Part shown: in pieces, positions 22,651 to 34,733 of the stretch | Layout of the letters: each line of letters begins with the position of its first letter | Numbering within the stretch: the stretch's first letter is position 1 | Source of the DNA: Euryodendron excelsum | Taxonomy: Eukaryota; Streptophyta; Magnoliopsida; Ericales; Pentaphylacaceae | Direction: 5' to 3' | Assembly: GCA_033060915.1 (NCBI GenBank) | Contig: CM065385.1 | Span: 17,844,501 to 17,908,500 of the forward strand | Length of the DNA stretch: 64,000 bases | Position numbers and translations under genes: made by a program | Notes under the pieces: model-generated | The model's input: only the letters and a program-made list of their open reading frames with translations | Told to the model about the DNA's origin: nothing | Database searches by the model: none

Positions 22651-24639
22651 TGCGATTTCATGCACACTTCTTGATATGATATCTCACACTTTCAAGCATC
22701 ATTTAGGCTTTTCGAAAACTCAAAAGTTCACGAGAAACCCTAGAACAACACCATGAACACAACCGATTTCCTCGAAACCTTCCCGATTGGCACAATTATC
22801 GAGGTAAAGTTTAAACGAATACTCTTGGTGGCGGAGCGTATGCTACATGCGCCCAGATTTTGATCAAATTGACAAAAACTTTACTTACCCCCTAAGATTT
22901 AGCCAGTACAGGGAGTGCCACATGACCTTCATTCTGTGGAACAATACCGGCATATGTAGCACATGTGCTAGCATCAAAAATTTCGCTTATAAATATAGGC
23001 CTCCCCCTTTGCATATTTCAGAATAAAAAATTGTAAAGAAACTCTGCACAAACAGCTCTAGAAATCCGAAACCCTCTATATATATCTCTCCCTCCAAACA
23101 CTTAGGTTGTCTTCCACTTCACTTGAGCCCATACATCTCAGCTATAAGGTCCTCCATGTCATAGAAGACCTTATTCCAGCCCCTTCCAAGTCCATCCACG
23201 ATCAAGTCCAAGCATTTAATGAAGTTTGAGAGTGTTTGAAGGCAAAAGGTGGTATTTTCTTTTATATTTTTGTCTTCTCCCACTCCTCTCTTCTCTCTCA
23301 TAGCCTACTTAGACTATTCTCTATTTTAATTCCCATCTTCAACCCCCCCCCCCCCCCCAAAAAAAAATTTTTTTTTGCATGCTTGAGACAAGAGAGCTCC
23401 TAACTCATGCCTAGAGGAAAGCTAGTGAGAACCACCGTGTAGAGGGATCTCTCATTAGCCTACTTTAAAATGGTATGGCCTTGGAGCACCTTGATTATGT
23501 GGTGTAGCCTCTAGCCTTGTATGGTTTCATGACCCTTTTTGCATATGACTATCTTGCTCATGTTTTGTGTGTTTGGCTTTATTTTCATGTTTATAACCAT
23601 GTTTTCCAAAACTAACACTATCCTTATTTCTATGCCATTTTCAAGCTGCTTATTTCAATGTTTTTTTAAAAGTGGTTCTAAGAGTTGACCCTTGAAGTTT
23701 AGGATGAAATCGTAAGTAATCATGCCCTAGAAAAGTCCTCCATTAATCTCTAACTCGTATTCTTGCATCTTTGCATTTCTACTTGTATAAAAATGATTTC
23801 AAACTTATCGATTTCAAATGTTTCTATTCTCATAAGTCTAATGGTTAGAATGGTCCTATGAAACTCTCTCTTGAGTGGTCTCCCTTATTATTGGCCATGA
23901 GAACCCTAGCTTGTTAGAATGGTTCCCTTCTCTTTCTATTCCTATATAAAAATAATTTTCAAATGCTTCGATTTCAAAGGTTTCTATTCTCATAAGTTTA
24001 TTGGTTGGAATGGCCCTATGGAACCCTCTCTTGAGTGACTTTCAAAGGTTTCTATTCTCATAAGTCTAATGGTTGGAATGGCCTCATGGAACCCTCTCGT
24101 GAGTGGTCTCCCTTATTATTGGCCATGAGAACCCTAGCTTGTTAGAATGGTTCCCTTCTCTTTCTATTTTTATATAAAAATGATTTTCAAATGCTTCAAT
24201 TTCAAAGGTTTTTATTCTCACAAGTTTATTTGTTGGAATGGCTCTATGAAACCCTCTCTTGAGTGACCTCCCTTATCATTGGTCATAGGAATCCTAACTT
24301 GTTAGAATGGTTTCCTCTTCCAAAAAAAGTTTTCCAGACCTTCTTCTTAAACATGGCTTTCAAAAGTTCATTAAAAATAGTTTTCCAAAAGTTATCATTG
24401 TAATGTTGATTTTTAAAGCTCCTATTCTTTTCAAGATAAAGGTTATAATGATCCTAAGAAAACCTTCTTCGGAATGGTTTTCAAATATCAACCATATAAA
24501 CCATATACTTGACTAGAGTTAATTTTCATGAAAATGATCTTCAAAAGGTTTATTTACAAGAGTCCTTTGCATAACATGCTTTGTTTTTCAAAAACCCATT
24601 TCAAAAATGCATAAAACCACCTTTCAAAACCGTCTTCCA

Positions 24640-24905
24640 ACCCTAGGTTAACTTGACTCTAGTTATCCAACCCTAGGTTAACCTGACTCTAGTTATCCAA
24701 CCTTAGGTTAACCTAATCCTAGTTAGTTAACCTTAGGTTAACTTGACCCTAGTTGTCCAATCCTAGATTAACCTAACTCAAGTTAGTTAACCCTAAGTCA
24801 ATCCAAAAATAGTTCAACTTAACCTTAGTTGTCCAAACCCTAGGTTAACCTAACCTTAGTTAGTTAACCTTAAATCACCCTTACCTTAAGTCAGCCCGAC
24901 CTAGG
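24640..24905 (-). repeat. GTTAACCTAGGG minisatellite (LTR A)
   Basis: About nine degenerate copies of a roughly 28-bp unit containing CCAACCCTAGGTTAAC and CTAGTT. The same minisatellite lies at the matching place in LTRs B and C. Confidence 0.75.
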
Positions 24906-26573
24906 TTAGTAAGATTCAAGGTTCTAATTCAAGGATCCCTCTTCAAATAGTCTTTCAACCCAAAAACTGTTTTCATAACATATTTTCAAAACATCCTACT
25001 CTCTTGAGATTTCAAAAATCGACTCCAAAACCTTTTTAAATATCCCCGCACTCTATCTTCAAAAATGTCTCCAAGAAATTCTCTCAAACTTGTCTTAACT
25101 AAAATGACTAAACACTTAACATTTTTAAAAAACCATTTTCAAAATGATTTCAAGAACTCATAACTCTAAGGTGTCCCTACCCCTTTTATGGTTAGGGATT
25201 CCAAAGGAAGGTGATACATTAGGTACAACTTTCAAGATTGTCCATAGTAGGGTTCCAAAACCCTAAGTGTTTTTTAAAAGCTTTTTTCTAAAATGATTTT
25301 CAAACATCATATTCTTGAGGTAACCCTAATCTTTCTGTGGTTAGAATTGATCAAGTATAAGTGAGAAATTCGAGACGGGTCCTACAACCCTAAAGTTTTA
25401 AAAAGCCAAAAGGGAAGTTTCTAGCCCCTTTTTCTCCAAACATGTTTTCAAAACTCATACCCCTAAGGGATTTTAGTCCTTCAATGACCAGCCTCTTAAA
25501 GGTGATGACGCATCAAACATACCTTTCAATAAGGCATTCAAGAACTACTCTCAAAAGTTTTTCAAAGACAAGTTCACAAGAGCATTTCCAATCTAAACTC
25601 TACTCCAAAGTTTTCAAAACAAGACTTCAAAACCTCTCCAAAACTCTCTTGAGTTGTTTTTAAAAACATTTCAAAACTCTCTTGAGTTAATTTCAAAAAT
25701 ATTTAAAATCATCTTCAATCCCGATTTCAAAAAGCACTCCAGCGTCCGATTTCAAATCAAAATTCTCAAGTCTCCTTTTCTAAAGACCTCAAAGTGTCTT
25801 CAAAACTTTTCAATGACCTCAACACACCTATTTTCCATTAGGCTCTTGTCTGAACTACGAATGACCTGATTCTCGCCAAATGAGATACGTAGGCAACCTA
25901 AAATGGTGCGGTCATAACTTTTATTTCAACTCAAGTCCTTTTTTTCAAAACTCTCTATCAAATCAAGATTTCTATTTCAAACTCCTTCAAGACTTCCATG
26001 TTTTCAAATATGTTGCTCAAAACTTACATCATGCATCATTCATCCAAAAAGTAATGACCAAACCCCATTTTCAAAACTCTAAAGTGGATATTAAGTGGAT
26101 AATGGTAATCAGTTATTCTAGTGAGTGAATAAAAGGTGATTAGACATGTAGGTACCAAAAGGGCGGGGTAGGGTGATGATTTTAGGATATCTTTCCTACA
26201 CGTAACCAACCCCTGGACCATAGATTTCTATTTTCGAATGACCAAAATAGAGTTATTTTCAAAAAGGGCTTAAAACTTTCTAAAGGTTGTCAAATAACAT
26301 ATTTTCTTAAAAACCTTCTCTTGAGGAGGTTTTCCAAAACCTTTTTCAAAGATCCTAAGTTTGATATCTGGATTATACTCAATTTTAGGTGACCTAACTC
26401 ACATTAATCAAGTTAGGTGGTGGTTCCTATTTTTCTAAAAACCCTTAATCAAACCAATTTTAAGTTCAAATCTAGTCGCACTCCTCCTTCTATGAGGATG
26501 AATTCTTATGACAGAGTTCTGTGCTTTTTTTCGAGCCAAAAGGATTTGGTCAAAATTGGGGTGTGACAAAAAC

Positions 26574-27147
26574 AAAACAAACTAGAGATAAACTCTTTCA
26601 AAAGCAACTAGAGTCATATATACTATAAGTAATCTTCTCAGTTGTTGGGGTGGGTCGTCATGCATTAAGAAGTCCTCTTGTTGATCCACTCCTATTTTAG
26701 TCATAGCATTTACACAATGATTAGCCTCCTGTATAATATGAATTATACTACAATTACACCTTTGAGGGATATACTTTGCATCCTCAATAAGCGCTTTAGG
26801 AGAAAAGGTATGACATGCTCCACTCTCGATCAAATCAACTACTTCTTATAAGTCAAACTCTACCTCAATGTCCTTCATTACTTTGTGGAGTCTGATTGTG
26901 AGGTCTTTATAGGTATATCATGTCTCTACTTCCAAGCTTGTGGCTGTGACTAATCTACTAATATAACCATTGATCCATCTACCCCTTGCATCCCTGAATA
27001 GACCATCAAAGCCAACTTTTTCAGGATTCCCTTTAGCACTATCTTTAGTATTTAGTTTAACTTTCCCTGCAATAAGAAAATTCTATTTGATTAGTTTAAT
27101 GCTTTTCATGTTACTAGGCTCATCAGGCAAGAAAGCCTCATTGATGT
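26574..27147 (-). pseudogene. LINE RNase H domain (part of a LINE split by giant LTRs)
   Basis: On the minus strand the RNase H fold of plant L1-type LINEs is readable: KVKLNTKDSAKGNP and KVGFDGLFRDARGRW near 27,080-26,980, then IIHIIQEANHCVNAMTKIG and DDPPQQLRRLL up to the stop at 26,582. The usual first catalytic Asp of NTDGSA is Lys, and stops are present. The frame continues into the LINE body at 31,845 when LTR B and one copy of its target site are ignored (NYANDI runs into NEAFLPDEPS). LTR A lies in the 3' untranslated part. Confidence 0.8.
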
Positions 27148-28534
27148 TGTCGTGCCCCGGTTTTTGGGTGTCCAAGGTCCTTTTGGCTTGGAGACAAAAA
27201 GCACGGAACTCTGTCACTAGAACTCATCCTCCTAGAAGGACCAATGCGACTAGGTTTGAATTGATTTGATTAAGGGCTTTTTAGAAAAACAGGAGTCGCC
27301 TCCTAACTTGATTAAGGTGAGTTAGGTTACCTAAAACTAAGTGTTAATCCGAAGATTAAACTTAAGATTTTTGGAAAAGGTTTTGAAAACTCCCTTAAGA
27401 GAGAGTTTTTAAGAAAATAGGTTGTTTAGCAACATTTGAAAAGATTTAAGCCCTTTTGAAAAATAACTCTATTTTGGTCTTTTAAAAATAGAAATCTATG
27501 GTTCGGGGGTTAGTTACGTGTAAGGAAGATATCCTAAGATTATCACCCTACCCCGCCCTTTTGATACCTACATGTCTAATCACCCTTTATTCACTCACTA
27601 AAATAATCGGTTACCATTGTCCACTTAATATCCACTTTAGAGTTTTGAAAACGGAGTTTAGTCATCACTTTTTGGATGAATGATGCATGATGCAAGTTTT
27701 GGAAGAAGTTTGAAAATGTGGGAGTTTTGAAGGAGTTTGAAATGAGAACTTTGAATTGATTGAAAGTTTTTGAAAAGGGGATTGGAATTGAAATAGAGGT
27801 TATGACCGCACCATTTTAGGTTACTTATGTATTTCATTTGACGAGAATTAAGTCAATCGTAGTTCGGGCAAGAGCCCGATGGAAAACAGGTGCATTAGGG
27901 CCTTTGGAAGGTTTTGAAGACACTTTGAGGCATTTGAAAGAGTTTAAAGACACTTTGAGTTCTTTGGAAGAGTTTGAAAACACTTTGTGGTCTTTGGAAA
28001 CATGTCTTGAAAATTTTGATTTGAAATCGGATGTTGGAATATTTTTGGAATGGAACTTGAAAGTTTTTGAAACGCTTTTGAGACGTTTTGAAGTGTTTTT
28101 GGAACAATTCAAGGGAGTTTTGAAAAATGTTTTGGAATAACTCAAGATAGTTTTGAAAATGTTTTAAGGTCTTATTTTGAAAACCTTGGAGGTATGACTT
28201 TGGAATGTTTTGATAAATTAGTTTTTGAAAATGGTTTTTGAAAATGGCTAAGGGTTTGAAGTCCTAATATAGACTACCTTGGAGGTTGCTCTTGGTATAT
28301 CACCTTCCTTTGGGGTCCTTAACCATAAGAGGGTTAGGGACACCTTAGATTTATGACCTTTTGAAAGCATTTTTGGAAATGCCTAAAAGTTGGGAATTTG
28401 AAGAGGTTATGGAGTTGGCTTTTTGAAATCTCAAGAGAGTAGGAGGTTTTGGAAAAATGAGTAATGGGTATAATTTAAAATTGAAAGATCATTTAAAAAG
28501 GGTTCATGAGTTGAAACCTTGAAGCATAGTAACC

Positions 28535-28805
28535 TATGTTGTGTTAGCCTATGGTTAGGGGTGATTTAAGGTTAACTAACTAGGGTTAGGTTAATCTAAG
28601 TTTGGACAACTAGGGTCAAGTTAACCTAAGGTTAGATTGAACTAGGGTTAACTAACTAAGGTTGGGTTGACCTAGGGTTAAGGTGACCTAGGGTTAACTA
28701 ACTCGGGTTAGGTTAACTAAGGGTTGGACAACTAGAGTCAAGTTAACCTAGGGTTGGTCACCTAGGGTCGGTCACCTAGGGTCAAATTAACATAGGGTTG
28801 GATCG
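28535..28805 (+). repeat. GTTAACCTAGGG minisatellite (LTR B)
   Basis: About nine copies of a degenerate unit with GGTTAACCTAGGGTTGG and CAACTAGGGTCAA. The copy order differs from LTR A, indicating independent turnover. Confidence 0.75.
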
Positions 28806-30053
28806 GAGGATGATTTTGAAAGGTTGTTTGATGCATTTTTGGAAAGAGTTTTGAAAAACAAAACTTGTTATGCAATGGACTTTGGTAGGCAATCTTTTTG
28901 AAGATCATTTCCATGAAAATTTTTTACTCTAGTTAAAAGTATGGTTTGTATGGGTATTGCTTGGAGACCATTCCAAGGAAGGCTCTCTCATGGCTATTAT
29001 AACCATTATCTTGGTAAGAGTGCAAGGGGTCAAAAATCAATATGATAACAACTTTTTGAAGCACCATTTTTAATGCAAAGATGGAGAGAATGAATTTTTG
29101 GAAACCATTTTAGGAAAAAGATTTTGAAAACCATTTTCGAAGGAGACCATTCCATCAAGAGAGGGTTCTTATGGCCAAATAAAAGGGAGACCACTCAAGA
29201 AAGGGTTTCATGGGGCCATTCCAACCACTAAACTTAAAAGAACGGAAACCTTAGAAATTAGAGAGCTAAAAAACAATTCTTATGCAAGTTAAAATGCAAT
29301 GATGCCAAAATGAGAGTTAGGGGGGGTTAATAGGGAATTATCTAGAGCATGATTTTCTAAGGTATCATCCTAAACTTCAAGGAGGCAATTCTTGGAACCA
29401 TTCTTTGAAAGAAATATAGAGTTTGGAAATAACATGAAAATAAGAGTAGTGTGAGCATTGTAGAGCATGGTGATAAGCATGAAAATGAAGCCAAGCACAC
29501 AACACATGATCAAAATAATAATATGCAAAAGGTCATGAGTACATACAAGACTTTTAGGCTACACCATATAAACAAGGGGCTCCTAGGTTATACCATCTTA
29601 AAGTAGGCTAGTGAGAGATCCCACTACACGGTGGCTCTTACTTGCTTTCCTCTAGGCATGGACTAAGAGCCCTCTTGGCTCAAGCATGCAAGAATGGGGG
29701 TTTGAAGATGGGGATTAAAATAAAGAATAGCCTAAGTAGGCTAGGAGGGAGAAGAGAAGAGTGGGGGAAGACAAAAACGTAAAAGGGATACCACCTTTTG
29801 CCTTCAACACACTTGTAGTCTTTAATGGATGTCTTGATTGGATCTTGAATGACTTCAAGAAGGCTTGAAGGGCTGGAAGGAAGTGTTTAGTGGTGTATAA
29901 GGCTTTGTAGGTGAAGTGTATAGCCTTAAGGGAGGTAGAATTTAGCCTAAGTGTTGGAAGAGGAGAATATGTATGGAGATTCGAGGTTCTGGAGCAGTTT
30001 CAGCAGAGCTTCGTATCAATTTCCGAGATGGAATATACAAAGGGGGAGGCTGG

Positions 30054-30127
30054 TATTTATAGGCAAATTGGAACAGGCCTGGCGCATGTGCTACATGCGC
30101 CTAGCTAGGCGCATGTAGCACATGTGC
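30054..30127 (+). promoter_or_regulatory. LTR B core promoter with a 46-bp palindrome at the predicted start
   Basis: A TATA-like box (30,054-30,063) is followed 18 bases later by a palindrome whose 23-bp arms (30,082-30,104 and 30,105-30,127) match at 22 of 23 positions with no loop. The arm contains CGCATGTGCTACATGCGCC. A start 25-30 bases after the TATA box would fall within the first arm, so an RNA would begin with or inside a long hairpin. LTR A has only one arm (about 22,952-22,975). Confidence 0.7.
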
Positions 30128-30429
30128 AGGTACTGTTCCATTGCCAGAATGACACGTGGCACCCAGTGTATTAGTTAAATCTCGATGGTTGATCGAAATT
30201 TGGTCGATTTGATCAAAATTTGAGCACATGTAGCATACACTCCATCACCGTGAAGGTTCGTTTAAACTTTGTCTAGATAATTGAGCCAACCGGGAAGGTT
30301 TCGGGAGAATCAGTGGCACCCACGGTGTTCTCCTAGGATTTCTCGTGAACTTTCATGTTTTCGAAAAGTTTGAATTGTGTTCGGAAGCGTGGGATATCGT
30401 CTCTGAAAGTATGCATAAAAGGACATCTT

Positions 30430-30872
30430 TGCGGAGCATCTGTGATACACTTCGAGGGTGTTTGAAAGTAGTTATTTTTGTGCCATATGATTGAGGCTTT
30501 GGAGAAGCGATCTTTTCGATCGGATCGTACTGATGAAAAGTACTCTAGAAATACTTTCGGGAATTTTCAAATTTACGCATTTCTTGAGTCATTTGACAGT
30601 GCATTTTACTCAGGGAATTGGAAAAAAAGTCAACCTTGGTGGAGCGTCTACGAGACGCTCCAGGGATTGTTGAAAGTAGCAGTGTTTGAGCCATACGATA
30701 AAAGGCTTCGGGAGGCGATCTATCCGATCGAGCCGTATCGATGGAAAGATCTAGGAACGAACTTTTGGGAATTCACTAATGTACGCATTTCTCAAGTCAT
30801 TTGACGGTGCGTTATGATCAGGGAATCGAGAAGAAAGGGCAATTTTGGCGGAGCATCTGCGAGACGCTCCAA
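30430..30872 (+). repeat. About 208-bp tandem repeats with GGAGCGTCT hairpins (LTR B)
   Basis: A perfect 9-bp stem with 3-base loop GGAGCGTCTACGAGACGCTCC lies at 30,641-30,661, a one-mismatch copy at 30,850-30,870 and a decayed copy at about 30,433-30,455, spaced about 208 bp. They match those in LTR A. Confidence 0.78.
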
Positions 30873-31844
30873 GAAACTTTTATCAAGTCGTGAGTGTTTA
30901 GCGTTGTGAGATCTTCCTTAGGTTAGACGGGGGCTCATGATGAGATCCGCCATTCAGTAACCAAGGGTCGGTGTCATTTTGGGGCGCGTTCGGGTCGCCA
31001 AGGGCAAAATGGTCATTTTAGCTGGGAATGGTCAGGAATGGATTAGAATGTCATGTTAAGTGTACCGAGTCATTCAGGGATATTTTTAGGAGAGTCTTTT
31101 ACCGTTTGGTGGGGTTTGTGCAGTGCTGAGGTGTTCAAGGAAAAACGGTCATTTTGACATGAGTTAGCTAGAATGGGACCGGATGGCTTGTGGAATACGC
31201 CTAATAGTTTAATAACATTTTGGAAGGCTGGACTAATCGTTTTGAGGGATTTTGAGCTTTCTCAAAACGTGCCTGGAGGCCCAAGGGGCAGGTTTGGTCA
31301 TTTTCCACCGAGTCGGGCTAGCAGGCACCGGTGTTGACCTAGGTGTTGGTTCCCGAGACCGCTCAGTCTTGGAAAACTACTTGTGCGGCGTTGGTCCCTA
31401 GGAATGCCTGGTCTTAGAGAGTTACCTGTAGGGCGGTGTTAGTTCCTAAGAACGCCTGGTCCTAGAAAGCTACCGGTGAGGGGTGGTGTTGGTCTTTGAG
31501 AATGCCCGATCTCGGAGAACTATCAAATGACGGACATTCTACATTGGCAGGCTAACAGGCGCTAGAAGTGAACCGTCTGGAATTTGACAAGGTGTTGGTT
31601 TCCAAGATCGCTCGATCTCGGGAAGCTACTTGGATGACGTTGGTTTTCGAGACCGCTCAGTCCGGAAAGCTGCCTGGAATGATAGTGCTTAAGGCTTCAG
31701 TGGAGCCTCGTAGGCCCGAGAAGCCACCATTTGACTGGATTAAAGTTTGAAAGACCCGTCTTAGGCTTGCATGTGTTGTGATGTTTGAAAACTAGGTCTA
31801 GTCGGGCCGGAGATTGCTGAGCGGGTAAAAATGAGGTGCTTACA

Positions 31845-34250
31845 AATGTCATTGGCATAGTTCATGGATTTGATGAAAATCTCTTGGGTTTTGGTAATGA
31901 TACCCTCAAATACCAAAGAGTTTCTATCATTTTAGATTTGCCATAAAGACACAAGGAAAACAGTGCACCATGGAAGATTATAGTGAAGACAATTATTACT
32001 TTTCAAATTCTCAATGAGCCCGACATCAAAATTGCTTCCTGCTTGCAAATTAGTCCAAAGGTACCCTATAATACATTTCCATACGTCAGAGGCCACATGG
32101 CAACCTCTAAAGAGATGGTTTAGATCTTCCATGTACAGCTAACATCTGGCGCAAGCATTACAATTGTCAAAACCTCTAACCAGCCTCACCTGGTTAGTGA
32201 GTAGCTTTCCATGGAGAATCAACCAAAGAAATGTTATAAGTTTATAGGGTGTTTGCATTTTCCAGATCCAATCCCCATCCTCTTGACTGTCATCCTCCTC
32301 AATAATCAAGTCATAAGCAAATGCAATAGCAAAACAACCATCATGATTGCCTTGCTAAGATGGACAATCAGGATAGCTAACAAAGGCTAGAAGATGAATA
32401 TTCTTGATAGTGTCCACATCTTAATGAGTTGGCATACAGAGGATATCCTCCCACACCACCAATTATGACAAAGAGAAACATTCTCCCCGTTTTCCACCAT
32501 CCATTTGGTTCCTTTAAGCAGTGTCTTTGGTACTTTTACTGTTTCTCCAAATATGAGAGGCTCTTCTCTTATTTGAAGACCAAGATAAACTGTTGGTACC
32601 TTTAGAATACTTGGCTTTCAAGATTTTAACCCAAACATGAGAGACTCAATGTCAGTACATAGTTTCCAACTAAGTTTCGTGAGGAGAGCCTTGTTTTGAA
32701 TTCTAGCCTTCCTAATACCAAGACCCCCATTCCTTTTCCTTTTACAAACTTGATTCCAGTTAACTAAATGAATTTTCTTACAAGAGCCATTGTCAAAGAA
32801 AGCTTCTGTTGATTTATCAATGCCCTCACATATACTAGTTGGAAATTCTACAGTTTGCATAGTATAGGTAGGCAAAACAGAAGTTACTGACTGTTCTTTT
32901 GAAATGAGAGTAATGGCTTTTCTCACCCCCTACAAGAGAGGGACTCCCAAATACTTTTAGCTTTCCATCCACTAAGTAGTAGGAAAGTAGGGGAAATAAA
33001 CAATTTAAATTTGTCCATACAAAGGATCATCAACAAAGAAAAAATATAAGGAGACAAGCCTTCAGACCTTTCCAGTCCTTATTTCTTGTCAAAATAACAA
33101 AGGTATAAGGAACAAAGCATCCTTGTCAATATAAGGAGGTAAAGCATCCCCTTGTCTCAAATCTATGAGGAGAAAACTCAGGGATAGTCTCACCATTCCA
33201 TAAAATAGCAGTTTTAACAGGGAAAAATACAATACACAATAAGATGAATTCAATTATGATTAAAGTTAAAATCCTCAGGAGTGTTTCTGATAAAGTCCCG
33301 AGAGACTCTCATAAAATTTGAGAATCATGCCTCCAAACTTACCCTTTTTTGTACTTCAAGGTGTGTAAAATCTCCTACGTTATGATGATGTGGTCATTAG
33401 GGGATCTTCCAGGAATAAAACTATTTTCATTAGGACTTATAATATCACTTAGAATGGTACTTATTCTATTAACCAGAGTTTTGGAAAGTATTTTATAACA
33501 AACATTACATAAGAAAATGGGTTGAAATTGCCTAATTTTCTCGGGATTGTCAATTTTAGGAATAAGAGCGATTAGGGTTTTATTAATAACTTCAGGGAAC
33601 CTTTTTTTTTTTTTTTTTTTTTTCGAAATAATCTCTAATAAAACTGCAAACGGTGGCCAATGACATTCCAATACATAACAAGTAAAAAACAGGTCGGAAT
33701 CCATCAGTACGAGGGCTTTAAGAGCTTTAATGTTCTTTACAGCCTCCCAAATTTCACTGTCGGATAAATCCTTGTTAGGCTCAAGATTCTCTTGGTAAGT
33801 GTAGCATGAAAGAGTTGCATCCAATTCTCCCAGTTGGTAGTGTTTTCTTGTTTAAACAAGTTCACAAAATAGTTTTGAATGAAAGATTTTTACAATATCA
33901 GAGATCCAAACACCATCATCATTCTCAAGATTATCTTATTTTTCCTTCTCTTAATTAAAGTAGACATATGAAAATATCTGTCGTCTCTCTCGCCTTTAAC
34001 AATCCCCTTAGCTCTGGATTTCCAATGCCACAGCACCTCTTCCTGATATAAAACCAGATTGTTTTGCCTTTTTCTTTCAAGAAGGAACAGCTTACGAGAA
34101 TTTTTGTTTTAATTTTGGATGTCCTCAATCCTAGCTAGCAGCCATCTCTTATTTCTAAAAATGTTACCGAAGTTATTCATATTCCAACAGATAGCCTTTT
34201 CGGTCATAGCCTTAGTAGCATCAATAAATAGAGTTACTATGCTGATTCCA
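31845..34250 (-). mobile_element. L1-type LINE body, decayed (linker, reverse transcriptase, zinc-binding part)
   Basis: Minus-strand pieces in 5' to 3' order: MTEKAICWNMNNFGNIF with LLARIEDIQN (about 34,200-34,110, the linker before RT); SDSEIWEAVKNI, then after a lysine run FPEVINKTLIALIPKI, CYKILSKTLVNRI and ISPNENSFIPGR (33,824-33,375, N-terminal RT); NGGLGIRKARIQNKALL (32,926-32,618, RT C-terminus); and EDLNHLFRGCHVASDVW (32,132-31,932, zf-RVT). The RNase H part continues at 27,147-26,574 beyond LTR B. The endonuclease is missing, so the copy is 5'-truncated near 34,250. The FADD block is not found and the frame is broken repeatedly. A T22 run at 33,602-33,623 encodes the odd lysine stretch. 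No LINE target duplication found. Confidence 0.8.
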
Positions 34251-34733
34251 AGTAGTCTGGGATACCTCACAGAATTCAGGTTGAGAAGTCCACTATTACA
34301 ATTTCTGAAAATTTTGTTCAGCAGTGAACAAAATTGGGCAGTAGGGGGGCATAAAGAAGAAAAGCTCATCTTCCGGAAAAGAAAAAGAAAATAAAGAACT
34401 GTAAGAATTAGATCAAACCAATCTCTTCTAGACTCCAAACTGACGATTAATGACAACAAAAAAAATAGTTTTTCTGGTGCATGAAAGCAAAACAAACATC
34501 AAACGTAGAACAACAACTCTCACTAATTAGGCGATTACAAGGAGGCAAAACCACTCACATTGACTCTGTACTTACAAGATGGTAGTGGAAGCAATGTCTA
34601 TTGGAGTATGCTAGCTGTAATGAACCATCTAATCTTACATTAATCTCATCAACAAGACCAATTATAAGCATACGAGAACTTTTTATCAATGAGAAATTAC
34701 AGACACATTTAACATGTCACTTAGTCAATATTG
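34251..34733. other. 3' flank of the LIKE-COV gene
   Basis: Contains the 3' untranslated region of the minus-strand gene and the junction with the LINE. No convincing polyadenylation signal was identified. Confidence 0.5.

Larger units (their letters stand above)
21599..26568 (-). mobile_element. Giant solo LTR A, 4,970 bp
   Basis: On the minus strand it starts TGTCACACCCCAATTTTGAC and ends GTACTTACA. AAAAC occurs immediately outside both ends (21,594-21,598; 26,569-26,573), a perfect 5-bp target duplication. It is a diverged, inverted copy of LTR B over its entire length. A TATA-like box reading TATATTTATAAG lies at about 22,986-22,998 on the minus strand, dividing a 3.6 kb U3 from a 1.4 kb R-U5. 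There is no coding sequence. The TGTCACACCCC tip and great length recall Ty3/gypsy Tekay or Ogre/Tat LTRs; the lineage cannot be fixed without internal domains. A C16-A9-T9 block at 23,343-23,376 is absent from LTR B. Confidence 0.85.
27148..31844 (+). mobile_element. Giant solo LTR B, 4,697 bp
   Basis: Begins TGTCGTGCCCCGG and ends GGTGCTTACA. It is flanked by GATGT (27,143-27,147) and AATGT (31,845-31,849), a target duplication with one mismatch. It lies within a LINE whose reading frame is continuous across the insertion. It is the same family as A (inverted) and C (same orientation). U3 is about 2.9 kb, rich in TTTGAAAA words and includes about 33-bp repeats (27,905-28,010). TATA-like TATTTATAGG is at 30,054-30,063; R-U5 follows. 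Open frames such as 27,838-28,140 are products of the repeats, not genes. The gypsy-type lineage is inferred from tip sequence and length only. Confidence 0.87.

Noticed and set aside
27834..28145. Overlapping ORFs of about 100 codons on both strands in giant LTR B
   Set aside because: They lie in TTTGAAGACACTTTG-type tandem repeats of an LTR and are not kept in LTRs A or C.
28535..28805. Regular repeats that could look like a CRISPR array
   Set aside because: The units are contiguous and degenerate with no unique spacers, and this is plant nuclear DNA; it is a minisatellite.
31932..33824. Host gene encoding a reverse-transcriptase-like protein
   Set aside because: The pieces are in LINE order with multiple breaks and continue across LTR B into an RNase H relic.
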